From: Phytophthora quininea
Lineage: Eukaryota; Oomycota; Peronosporomycetes; Peronosporales; Peronosporaceae
Reading direction: 5' to 3'
DNA length: 64,000 nucleotides
NCBI GenBank assembly: GCA_011947345.1
Contig: JAAVTG010000454.1
Coordinates: 1-64,000, forward strand
This document shows, one piece after another, positions 53,521 to 63,779 of the stretch. A program made the translations under genes and the position numbers. Position 1 is the stretch's first letter; the number at the start of each line of letters is the position of its first letter. The notes beneath the pieces were generated by a model. That model saw only the letters and a list, made by a program, of their open reading frames with translations, did not search any database and was not told the origin of the DNA.

Positions 53521-54146
53521 ATGCCTCGTCGATCAAAACCAGCACGTGCAGCGCCTTTGGTTCGAGTGCATTGGTGCTCTAGTGATCCGCCGTACACTGC
53601 GTGTCCGATGGAACTATTGACGACGTGGTTGGAGAAGAACCGAGGCGAGTATCTCCACTCACGTCGCACGACCGAAATGCTGCAGAAGTTGAGCGAGGAC
53701 ATGGAGGCCCACGGCATCCACGGCTGCACCGTGGGCTCCATCCGCAACCAGATCTTCCGTTTGAAGAAGGGCGTGCAGATGAGAGCGGAAGGAGACACCA
53801 CCGGAAGGAAGACGTGAACCGGTACTTTGACCGCCTGCTGCCACTGCTGTTTAGCGAAGCGGACCGCAACGAGATGAACCAGCGCGCAGCCGAGAAGTTA
53901 CAGGACTCGGACGACGAATGGAGTGGGAAAGAGGGCGAAATCAAGAAGACTTCGCCGCATCAAACTGAGTCGTCTGCGATGGCGAAGACACCACCACCAT
54001 CACCACCTGCTGCAGCCTCCAAGACGGTGCTGGATACGGACGAGATCCACCGCCGCTTTGAGCTCATGTGTGCAAGACGAAGTCTCCAGGATCGAGGAGT
54101 CGACCAAAGCGAGATCGACAAGCTGCTGCCGTTGCCCAAGGAGTAG
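53521..54146 (+). CDS. Unrecognised SANT-like / LPLP-tail protein, member 1
   Basis: N-terminal domain (about residues 29-88): CPMELLTTWLEKNRGEYL, then ML and G-containing helices ending IRNQIFRLKK. A charged Ser/Glu linker follows. The C-terminal helix is EIHRRFELMCARRSLQDRG, ending DKLLPLPKE and stop. One frame change near 53805 separates the halves. The same plan is repeated in three neighbours on this strand, so I call one gene. Helix spacing and conserved Trp/Leu positions resemble Myb/SANT-like trihelical domains, which usually bind DNA or histones. That is inference; no described family was recognised. Confidence 0.6.
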
Positions 54147-54259
54147 CTGAGTGGCTTTTTTCCAAGGAATTGACGCTCCAACTTTGCATTGGAAAAACGT
54201 ATTGCCATCAGCAAGTTTTACGTCTCGTTTTTGATGCACTCGGTCTCCGATAAGCAGAA

Positions 54260-54745
54260 ATGCCTCGTTCCAGGCCTCGGTTGTCGTGGCTGGCAGTGCC
54301 AATCCACGGCGGGCTGAGTGCCATGGAACTTCTCGTCATTTGGCTCTCTCGACACTACTCCACGTTTGCACCTTGCAGCAGTCGACGAAAACTGGAAATG
54401 CTCGAGGAACTTCGTCGAGGACTACGAACCACTGGGTTCGAGTGCTCCGTATCTGCCATTCGAGCCATGATCAACCGTCTGAGAAGAGAAGCGCGTCAAG
54501 AACTCTGCCACCACCGCCACCATTCGCGAGCGTTCATACAATTCCGAAGTTCACTCACGAACATCTTCAGGCATGAAGTTGATGATTTAGACGAAGACGA
54601 AGGCGGACGACAGCCACCAAGCAATTCGGTTGATGTTTTTGAGATCCGACGGCGCTTTGAGCTACTCTGCGCTAGACACGAGCTGCAATGCCTTGGAGTC
54701 GATTTGGAACTAGTCGACAGAATGCTGCCGCTTCCTGACGAATAG
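54260..54745 (+). CDS. Unrecognised SANT-like / LPLP-tail protein, member 2
   Basis: 161 residues, uninterrupted, so the best template for the family. N-terminal domain: SAMELLVIWLSRHYSTF, KLEMLEELRRGLRTTGF and IRAMINRLRRE. A middle basic segment and an acidic linker (DEDEGG) follow. The C-terminal segment is FEIRRRFELLCARHELQ with GVDLELVDRMLPLPDE. It shares the pattern with member 1 but the sequence is well diverged, indicating an old duplication. No signal peptide or membrane segment; probably intracellular. Confidence 0.65.
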   Translation: MPRSRPRLSWLAVPIHGGLSAMELLVIWLSRHYSTFAPCSSRRKLEMLEELRRGLRTTGFECSVSAIRAMINRLRREARQELCHHRHHSRAFIQFRSSLTNIFRHEVDDLDEDEGGRQPPSNSVDVFEIRRRFELLCARHELQCLGVDLELVDRMLPLPDE

Positions 54746-54799
54746 TTGGAACGATCGTGAAGCGACGCTAAAGACGTTGTGAACGGATCCGAGCACGTA

Positions 54800-56024
54800 A
54801 TGGAGCAGATTGTTGCCCCCGTGAAGCGCGTAGCGACAGAGTTGGCGCTTGAAGACCTGCAGTCCGAGGTTTGTTGCTTCCTTTTCTACGTTGTTACTCT
54901 GCTCTGATTATTGCTTGGCAGTTCGCTCGCTATGGCATTTCGTCGGGGGATTCCAATGCCCGCTTCAATGCCTTGCAAGAGCTCTACGATGAGGAATACG
55001 ACGCCTCCATACTCGAGTACGACGCAGCAGTGCAGAAGCTCGAAATGCAGCGCACCAAGCAGACGTACCATGACGCTCTTGAAAGAGCCGTCCGACTCGA
55101 GCAGGAAGCGATGCAACGCGAGCCGACAGCCGCCACGATCGTCCGTCAGCTCGAAACCAACGTCGCACCGCAGCGGCTCGTAGTGCGAGGGATTTCGTCG
55201 CTGAGTTGCTGCGCACTCTTCCGAGCCATGCGAAACAACTCGAATGTTGTCTCACTCGACGTGTCCAACAACTATCTGACCGACGTCATAGCCGTGCCGG
55301 TCGGCAATATGCTCACGACCAACAAGAAGCTACGGGCGCTGGATTTGGGCTTCAACAAGCTCACGATGGCGTCGCTGCAGCCCATCGGCAATGCACTCCG
55401 TGTCAATGCAGTTTTAACGTCGCTCCTGATGAATTCCAATCCGATTTTCCAGCTACCGAAGGACGCGACAAGCAGCAACGGAGCTGCACCGAGCAATTCC
55501 AAGGTTTCTCCGTATCTGGCGCTGGTCGAGCCGTTCACGACCGCGCTTGCAGTCAACTCGTCCCTCACGTCGTTGAGTCTGTTCAACACTGGGATCAGTC
55601 ACGACGTCGGGCGGGTGCTGGCCCACGCGCTTTCAAAGAGCTTGAGTTTGATCTCGGTGGATGTCGGCAATAACCTGCTGGGTCAAACCGACCTCGCCAG
55701 CATCGCGTCGCTGCTCAAGAAGAACCAGACACGATTTTTCCAAGCCGAGGCGAAAAGCGAACAACTTCTGGACGACATGACGGAGCAGGCGCTGATGGTG
55801 CAAGCAGAGAAGGAGAAGGAAGCGAACGAATTGCTGACATGGAATGGCACGAAGACAACGCACGTAAACGAGCTGAAATTCGAGAGGTGGAGGAATGGGA
55901 GCGAGCGCGACTACAAGCCGAGGCGGAGGTGCAGCATCTACTCGACATGGAAGCAGAGAATAAGAAATACTTGGAACGACGCGAAGCCGAGAAGAAACCT
56001 GCGAAGGCCAAAGGGAAGAAGTAG
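54800..56024 (+). CDS. LRR protein with C-terminal coiled coil
   Basis: Exon 1 54800-54868 (MEQIVAPVKRVATEL...), a 53-base intron, then exon 2 from 54922. An N-terminal helical region is followed by RNI-type leucine-rich repeats (VVSLDVSNNYLTD, LRALDLGFNKLTM, LTSLSLFNTGISHD, ISVDVGNNLLG). A charged coiled coil (RKRAEIREVEEWERARLQ) follows and the tail is Lys-rich (AKAKGKK). A frame change near 55830 fits one missing A. The gene sits inside the SANT-like array, and nothing in the sequence ties it to them functionally. The LRR type recalls LRRC34-like or flagellar proteins. Confidence 0.65.
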
Positions 56025-56082
56025 TGTCGACGAAATCCCGTAATATGAAGCGACCAGGAGCTTGGGACTGAGAGCAACGTTC

Positions 56083-56097
56083 GCTCTTCCCATATTT
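56083..56097 (+). promoter_or_regulatory. Initiator-like motif for member 3
   Basis: GCTCTTCCCATATTT, about 40-55 bases before the ATG at 56137, resembles the oomycete Inr. Confidence 0.45.
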
Positions 56098-56136
56098 CAC
56101 CGATTCGCCTTTCAAAATCACTTTAGCTTTTCGAGG

Positions 56137-57052
56137 ATGCCACGAAAACCGTCTCCGAAGTATCGAGCGCGAGTGCGCTGGTCAACCAAGCTTCCGGGTG
56201 GTGGAATTCCCATGGAAATACTGAAGTGTTGGCTGGTGATCAACCACGCAGCGTACTTCCGCGCGCAAGACTGCTCCGACATGCTGGAGCAAGTTCGACA
56301 GATCCTGGCGGCGAAGGGTGTCGACTGCACGGACGACGAGATTCAAGACAAGATCAACTCCTTCGTCAGGTTTGTCTATGACATTATTGGTTGGCTGTTC
56401 ACTAAGTTTTGATGCTGTTTTTGTTTTGCTACTGACAGGAACGACAGCATCTTGCAGTGGTTGCAGCCTTCAGCTCAAAGCAGTCGCAGCCAACTGGACA
56501 TCCTGATCAGTTGGCTCGAAGACCACTACACCGCGTACAAGACCAGCAGTCATCGCAACAAACTCGCCATGCTGAGAAGTGTTCGGGAATCGATAAAAGG
56601 CGCTGGCTTTCGTGGCTGCACGTCCAAGCGGCTTCAGCTACAGATTAAGAGCCTCGAAAGCAACATCTGCTCGCCATACCTCTGTGACCAAAAGGTAATT
56701 CTAACCAAGTTATTCGGTGATGGCAGCAGCGATTCCAATGGTGGATCGGATCAAGATGCTCCTGCCCGTCACCGCGGTGGGACGGAAAGTAATCACAGCG
56801 ACGACAACGGGAACCAACCAGACACGACCAATGCTGCGATGAAACCGGAGCTCGTGTTTCAAGACGGATCAGCCCAGCACCCGTGGATCATCGACGAAGC
56901 GTATGTCCCTGGGAAAGTTACGACCAAACTATCACGAGAGGAAATCCTTCGTGTGGCGACGTTGATTCGAGAGCGACACGATCTCAAACGCCTGAGTGGC
57001 GGTGAATATTTTGGACGATCACCTGCCGATGCCGCCCAAAATCTCCATGTGA
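56137..57052 (+). CDS. Unrecognised SANT-like / LPLP-tail protein, member 3 (two N-terminal domains)
   Basis: Exons 56137-56369 and 56439 onward. Exon 1 holds one N-terminal domain (GIPMEILKCWLVINHAAYF to EIQDKINSFV). Exon 2 begins with a second one (SQLDILISWLEDHYTAY, RNKLAMLRSVRE, then GCTSKRLQLQIKSLES). A long Asp/Ser/Gly/Asn linker follows. The C-terminal segment is EEILRVATLIRERHDLKRL. In the called frame the tail is lost near 56993. A one-base shift there gives GV, a helix, LDDHLPMPP and a stop at 57050-57052, matching the family tail. I therefore place the end there. Confidence 0.55.
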
Positions 57053-57133
57053 TAACCACTTTCAATGTCACTACCGATCTTATCGCTGTCCATTTTTGTC
57101 TGTGTAGAAATCTATTTTGCAAGCAGTCTCGCC

Positions 57134-57146
57134 TCACTTCCCAAGT
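57134..57146 (+). promoter_or_regulatory. Initiator-like motif for member 4
   Basis: TCACTTCCCAAGT, about 11-23 bases before the ATG at 57157, resembles the oomycete Inr core. Confidence 0.4.
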
Positions 57147-57156
57147 GCTGACTAAC

Positions 57157-57838
57157 ATGCCTCGCGGGTATGCGAACGCAGGCCACCGCATCGACTGGGG
57201 AATGTTTCGTCTTCTGGCGAGTCGACTCCGTTAGATCTGCTCGTGCAGTGGCTTTTCCTCAACTACGTTTCGTACGAGTCACTCAACAGAGGAGACAAGA
57301 GCAAGATGCTCGAGAAATTGTGTGCCGAAATGATCCAAGCCGGCCACGACGGAATCCCACCACAAGCGATTCGTAACAAGATCAACCGACTGCAGCAACT
57401 GAATCCCGACAAACGTTGCTCGAAAGCTTTGAAGCCGTACCAGACTTCTCTCATCGAGCTCTTTAAGGCGAGTGCCCAAGAAAAGCATTCATCCGACAAA
57501 AACGACGACCAAGAAGACGATTCTACTGCCAACCTTGCCGACGAAAGTGATACAGAAGACGAAGAGCTCGATATTTCCTACGCAGCCGAAGACCCAGGCA
57601 TTCCGGAAGTTGCGAAGAGTCCACTGGCTAAGAAAGACAAGCATGACACAACCACCACTGCCGCTGTAATCAAAGCTGATCGTGTTGGAAAGAAGAAACC
57701 ATCACCACGAGCCAAACCTCCAACAAGAAGACCACCGAAGAAATACTTCGCATTTCGACGCTGCTGAGCGAGCGGCAGAAGCTTGAGCAGCAAGGTGTGG
57801 CCATGGAGATGATCGACAAGTACCTTCCACTGCCCTAA
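57157..57838 (+). CDS. Unrecognised SANT-like / LPLP-tail protein, member 4
   Basis: Starts MPRGYANAGHRID. After a frame change at a G run near 57200 (fits one missing G) it continues with STPLDLLVQWLFLNYVSY, KSKMLEKLCAEMIQAG and IRNKINRLQQ. A long acidic linker and a Lys-rich stretch follow, then, after another frame change near 57720, EEILRISTLLSERQKLEQ with GVAMEMIDKYLPLP and the stop at 57838. The Lys/Arg-rich stretch (GKKKPSPRAKPPTRRPPKK as called) could be a nuclear localisation signal. Confidence 0.6.
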
Positions 57839-57925
57839 ATTGCACTGTTGCTTTCACTGATAAAATGCATGTCTTGTTTTGATTCTGGTCCTACGCTATC
57901 TTCTCCAACCTGCTCCTTCAGAGCT

Positions 57926-59482
57926 CTAAACTTCTGCCGTCACCTTCTTCGACACGTTGTACGCAGAGACGCTCTCGTCGTCACTCGGCAGCTCCTTCTC
58001 GATATTCAGGAACGACGGCATCGAGATGTCCTGCGTGTTATCGCACGAGGCCTGCACGTGCAGCACAGCCAGTCCCGCCACATCTGCCGGCTCCTTGTAG
58101 ACGTGGATCTGGAACGACTGGTTTTCGTACAGGAAGCACATGCGCTGCTGCTTGATCACGTTCCTTGTCGGGTCGCTGCGATGTCTCACCGCGTACGAGT
58201 ATTCGCGAGCACTAAGCACACGCTTCAGATGCACACTGTGGGAACGATAAAAAGTCAACCATCACAGCCATATACAAATCAAATAAATAAAATAAAACTT
58301 ACGCGTCGCCAGTGTCGAGGTAGCGCACTGTGGTCATGCCGTACGCGGGGATGCCGTACTGCGACCGGCAGCGCACGAACGAGTAGTCCTTGCTCGTCTC
58401 TGTCGTTAAAAACAAGCGTAAATACTACGCACAAGAAGAAAAAAACTTAAAACTCGACCACGCACTGGCAGCTTCCGGCTTGAGATAAACCTTCTCGACT
58501 TCAAAGTCCTCGTGGTGGAACGGGATCTCAATGGGCGTTCTAGCCAGCAGGTATTTCCTGGACGCCTTGACCGTCGTCGGGATGCCACAAAGGCCGGCGG
58601 CTGTATCCACCAACCTCTGCATTTTGCCTTCAAAGTTCGTCGAGTTGTCTAGACGATACAAAAATCCGTCAGCATGACACTTTCACGACTAGAAAAAAGG
58701 ATCCTACCGAACACATAGAGTTTGGGGTGGCCGATCCATGCACGACAAGTGCGCGCGTCGATTTCTTGCGCCTGCTCCACCGATTCAATGCGAATGCCAT
58801 TGTTGTCCAAAGAGTAAAACTTCTCGGCTCCGTCGGCAGCCGTCACCAAGTGGAAGATGGCGATGTAGCGGCTGCATCAAAACAGCGAAGAAATTAGACC
58901 GGATTCAGATCTAGAAAAGAAGGACCCCGACGTACGTATCTCGCAGCGTGACGGTGTCCAGGTCGTGCTGGAGCTTGAGCTCTTCCCACTGCTCGGGCGT
59001 CATGTACGCAGAGCCGTCCATCACTCCTCGGTCGCACAGGATCACGCAGGGCTTACCGCTGTCCTGCGCCAGCGAGTAGAACGAGTCTTCCAGACTCATC
59101 TGGAGCTTCAGAATCTGCCACTGGAAGTTCAAAATGTCCTTCTCCTGGAGATCGCTATGTATACGTACGGTATATACGTCGTCAGATACGTTGCTACGTA
59201 GCCGAATGAATGAAAAACTCACAGGAAAAAAGCGCCGCCAGTCTGCAACAGCGTCGAGGCCTCGGGCACCACGTAAACCCGGAAGCCTCGGTCCCGGAAG
59301 AAGGTGGAGAGGCGGTCGAGGCTCGTGGTCTTGCCGGCGCACGGGCCGCCCGTCATGACGAACTTGTAGATGGGCGCGATGTCCTGCTGGCCCGTCTCCA
59401 GCGGACTCAGCAGCGGCGGCGGCAGCTCGCCCTCCGACAGCGCCCGGTCCTGGGACCATGTCTTGCCCTTGCCCATGCTCAT
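57926..59482 (-). CDS. TTD14-like P-loop ATPase with CYTH-like domain
   Basis: At least six exons. Exon 1 (59482 to about 59218) has the P-loop KFVMTGGPCAGKTTSL and FRVYVVPEAST, matching AAA_28-type ATPases. The next exon has ILCDRGVMDGSAYMTPEQWE. Further exons encode a helical middle (IDARTCRAWIGHPKLYVF) and a C-terminal CYTH-like barrel (VRYLDTGD, REYSYAVRHRSDPTRNVIKQ, then CFLYENQSFQIHVYKEP). This order matches TRPL translocation defect 14, a GTP/phosphoinositide-binding trafficking protein in insects. Its role in a protist is unknown. Short introns lie near 59217-59160, 58935-58875, 58710-58655, 58468-58400 and 58310-58240. A 5' exon could precede, since an AG acceptor sits 10 bases before the chosen ATG. 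Confidence 0.8.
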
Positions 59483-59640
59483 GAGGTGGTCGCTGAAAAA
59501 GCCGAAAACGAGCTCAGCGGCGGAAAGTATGCGGGCTTGTATTCGGAGCGGACATTTGACTGGACTTGACTATAGAACACTTGGTGTTTGTAAAGAAAAG
59601 TAGATTCAAAGTCTTTGCACTTTTGAAAAGCATTCGTCAG

Positions 59641-62600
59641 TCAGAATGGCATCGGATGCACGAAGCCGTCGAAGGCGAACAACACGACGGCTGCAAGTTT
59701 TGAGGACGATCCAACAGATCCGTCGACTGGCGGAGGTAGCGACGGATATCGCTGGCTGAAATGCGTCAGCACAACTTGACGCGCTCGCATGCGTCGAGCA
59801 ATGTCCAGGGCCTGGCCCACCGTGCTGTGCTTCTTCTTGAGCGCGTCCTGCTCCATTGAGTCGTCGAAAGTCGCCTCGTGGATCAGCAGATCGGCGTTCA
59901 TTCCTGTGTGCACCAAATGTTAGAGCATAAAGGACTGAAAACAAGATGGCTACATTCTTACCTGCGACGACGAGTTGGTTGCACGGCTTGGTGTCTCCAG
60001 AGTACACGAGCTTCTTCCCGCTTTGGAGGGTGAGCACCAGTCCATAGGAATCGTAGCAGTGGAACACACGCACGCTCTCGATACTGGCAACAGCATAGCC
60101 GATATCTACCAAGAGCTGCTGGCGGAGAGGGTGATGGTGGTCGTTGAAATCGGAACAAGTTGCCAACTGAATTACTCGCTGGGTAGATCCATCACCACCA
60201 AACGCAGGCAGCCAGCTTTCTACGTATGATAACACCGATTGAGGTGCCACCACAACTAGTGGGCGAGCAAGTTTGCCGTCCTGGCGGGTTGCATGAAAGC
60301 GCCAATACTCGTACAGCACACGGACGAGACCGCAGTGATGGTCTGCGTGGTTGTGCGAAATCCAAATGCATCGTAGTCCGCCGATTCGTTGGGGAACTTC
60401 GGCTCCGAATTGGCGCCACAGCTGGCCGTACGTTCCTTCTCCGCAGTCTACTAGCATGCTCTCCGTTGCAGCAGTGTTCGTGCCTGAGAGCTCCAGATAT
60501 ATTCCACTGCTGGCCCGAAGTTTGGATGGCGACGCGCTGCCAGTGCCAAGAACGATCAGCTTTCTCGATGAGCAAGTTTGTTCGTCCTGAGTAATGACGG
60601 ATTGTAGCGACGGAGAGGCATCAGACTGCTTATCTGATGGCTCGACCTTGTCATCTTCAGTATCATCATCGTCGTCGGATTTCTGCCGCCATCCTGTGTG
60701 CTCGTAGTCAAAACCAAGTTGAAGATTTTTCCCATGCAGTAGGCGAAACCGAAGTTTTCCTTGCGCAATGTGAACTTCACGTTTGCAACCATTCACACGT
60801 CGAACAAGTTGGCGTTGGCATGGAGACTCAGCAGGCCATGATTCCTTCTGCAAGAATTTTACCAGACTGGTCATGGGGGTCGTTTGACTTGGTTGAGATG
60901 ACAGTGTGTCGGTGTCGGCGGTAGCAGAAAGAGATTCGAGCTGTCTTCTCACCACAACTTTTGCTGACGAAGAAAACGCAAAACTAAAAGCGCCTTGAGC
61001 AACTGATTTCAACGCGCCGCCGTCAAAGACTAGTTGTTCCGGAGAAGATGCCAACGAAGAGACGGCTGCCATCCATTGCTTGTACCTAGCATGATAAGCG
61101 TCGTGGTTAATATGCGCTGGTAGTGCAGATAACTAAAACAGCTTACCTTGGCTGTGCTTGTATCCTCGGCGGACTGAAATGCACGACGAGGGACGGAATA
61201 TGAGCGTTGCAGCAGCAATCATGCGATACAGTAAATTTCATCTCCAGTTCATCCAAATGTTGCGGTGTCTGGCAGTCAATGATCCATACAACCGGATAAG
61301 GTGCGTGCTGGAACCTGCATGACACGCATGAAAAGAAGTTTAGTCACTGACCACGGTGTTGGGTATACACTGTCCAAACTCGCTCACTGCATCACGTAGC
61401 AAAGGGATCTGGAGGTCGCTGTAGTATCGGGTATGCTGATGTCCTCTGCACATGCTTCGTCCACTGGGAGCTTGGCTGGTGCGCTATCACCGCTAGGATG
61501 GTCCAATTTTCTCTTTTCCTCAGTTTGTTATCTGGGAGGGGTCTGGTAGGCTTGCTTGGGCTGTTATTTTGTCCATATTTTTCAAGAAGCATTTTCTTGA
61601 GCGTGTCCTCCCGACCGGAAAACTGACGCAGCACTCGGTCAACGTGAAGAACCTTGTCTGGCTGGTGCTGTGTATAAAACCTCAGTAGCCACGATCGGTC
61701 AAGCGGCTTCTCGGCATAATTTATCGTATCAGCATCGCTTGTGCTTCCATCACTTTCAGACGAAGAGTCTGAACTTGAAGATGCGGCCTCAGCGTCCTCA
61801 ATGGACTCTAAGTTCGTTTTGTTATCGATAAGCTTCCCGTACTTGGCGCATAACTGTGTTTTGAGGTCGTCGTAGCGTCCACGATAGCGATTCAAAACGA
61901 CGTCCACGTAGGGAACCTTCTCGGGCACCTTTGCTTGGTAAAACTGAAGTAGCCACTCACGACAGCGCTCGTGTTCATCACCTTCGATTCGGCGCCGTCC
62001 AATTTGGCTAGACTTGACAGCGTTTCCACCGTTCAAATTGCTATCTCCTTTGCTCGACTCGCTCTTGATGTGTATAGGCGCTCCCTTCTCGCAAAGCAAG
62101 CAGCGGTTCGTAGCGGTTCCTTCTAGCCCAAGTTCAATCGGAATTACCATCGTGTGTTGGTCGTTGCGTTCTTCTCCTTCCGTCCATTCTTCACATTCAA
62201 TGGACTGATCTCCTGGCGCATCAACATGCTTTTCATCATCACTCCCAGCAATCTCGACACACTTGATTTGCGGATATTTCCTGCGCACAAAGCTCCGAAT
62301 TGCTCCCAGAAACCCACGAAGCCCCGCAGGTCCATGCAGTTGCAGCATTCCAGCTCCGCACGATCCGAGGGAGAAAATCACTCCAGGGACTCCACTCACT
62401 GACTGCTCTGTCCACCAACAGTAATTGGTTTAGAGTCATTGACTGCACTCAGTAATAAATGTGCTCAATTGTTCGCCCACCTTGATGTCAAAGCGCGTAA
62501 AGTACATGGCGTCCAGCGAGCGCAATTTGATGCCACTCTCTCCTGCCAGACGCTGCGTGCCTTCGCCGCAGTTGAACAAGTACGTCTTGAGCACTTTGAC

Positions 62601-62784
62601 GTCGTCGCTGTATTGGCCGTGGCGCTGCACGGTGAACACCAGCGACGGCTCCGTGCCATCAGCGCCCGTGCCGACGACTTCGGCCGTCACCTGATGGATC
62701 GCAGGAGATCAGCGTTGGAGCATCAGCGCAGGAGCCTGCCTGCAGTTTGGTACGCACCGAGACGCGAGCAGCGGAGGTTGCCAT
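59641..62784 (-). CDS. ELAC2: Long-form tRNase Z (ELAC2) with an inserted repeat domain
   Basis: Removes 3' trailers from precursor tRNAs. Exon 1 at 62784 (MATSAARVS) splices to the N-terminal beta-lactamase-like half (LVFTVQRHG, YLFNCGEGTQRL, FSLGSCGAGMLQLHGP). A long insert follows with two ~45-residue repeats. The catalytic half has RKLIVLGTGSA, the zinc motif HNHADHH, YSGDTKPCNQL, and a last exon (59905-59641) with LIHEATFDD and VLTHFSQRYP. One frame change near 61505 fits a missing A. Length over 850 residues is within the long-form range but extended by the insert. No obvious mitochondrial presequence. Confidence 0.85.
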
Positions 62785-63258
62785 GAAGGAATGGCAACGA
62801 CAAGGAACACTGTTGCGGCGATTTTATTGGCCGAAATTGTCGGTCTCAGGTTGAAGTGAAAGGCAACTTTGCCCGAAGCTAGTGATTGATCGTGTCCTCG
62901 TTTGCAGATCACAGTTGTCGCCATGCTCTCTACGAAATCTCCAGCACTGCAGTGCTCTAGAAGCGCCAGGATTCACCACGAGCGACGACCAGCACTGTCA
63001 TCGAACTCGCCAAGACGTGTCATTTGAAGCGCGCCCCGTGTGCTAGCACGCGGTCCATCCATTGCAGCACGCCGAGTGCAACCCCGCGGGTTGTCACAAT
63101 CGCTGGCGCGTGGTGCTTTGATGAAAAATGGTGGTCTGATAATAGTGCTTGGCTGGTCTGCTTCAACATGGCGAGCATGCAAGCCTGGCCAGCAAGGTGT
63201 CCTGGCAGGACATGGCTCGTGCTATGAATAGTGCGGAGTCCACGCACGACCTCTGGGC
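62785..63258. other. Intergenic, nothing recognised
   Basis: Divergent promoter region between tRNase Z and the DPY30-like gene, about 470 bases. Short open frames on both strands have no recognisable content. Confidence 0.45.
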
Positions 63259-63697
63259 ATGGGTCTCCAGGAAGAGCAGGCGGCGTCGCGCGACTTGGTG
63301 CTCGCCATGATGAAGACGCTCGAGACGCAGTTCTCGCCGCAGGAGCTGGAGATCGTCGTTGACAAGATCCTGCCTGTATTGGTGCCAGGTTTGTGAAATA
63401 CATCACTTTCTTCATCTGTTGCTGCATGAACTGACCGGGCGTACGGCCGTCTAGGCATCGTACACTTGCTCAAGGCCGTCGAGGCAAGCGAGGAGGAAGA
63501 CGAAGACGGTGCCGCCCAGCCTGCAATCCAGCCGCTGGACCACCTCGCGCGGTTCCTGTACCGACGCAATCCACGCCACAACGAGCCTGTAAGTGAAGGG
63601 AGGGGTGATCGGGGGCCGAGCTCACCTTGTGTACGTTTGACAGACGCCAGAGATGATCGAGATGCAAGCAACGGTCCGAAGGCTCCTGCGCAAGTAG
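63259..63697 (+). CDS. Small DPY30-like protein
   Basis: Three exons (63259-63388, 63455-63588, 63644-63697) give about 105 residues with GT-AG introns. It reads MGLQEEQAASRDLVLAM, then helices, an acidic loop and PLDHLARFLYRRNPRHN, then EMIEMQATVRRLLRK. The PLDxLARFLYRxNP block resembles the DPY-30 dimerisation motif (P-I-xx-LA-x-L-xx-NP), found in histone methyltransferase complexes and axonemal docking proteins. The resemblance is local and could be coincidental. Too short and too spliced to stand out as an open frame. Confidence 0.55.
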
Positions 63698-63779
63698 AGT
63701 CGCGCGTAGCTCGATATTGACTAAATTCACCGATGATACAGAGCAAAATGTGGATGAATGCCTTGCGTTAATCACTGCT

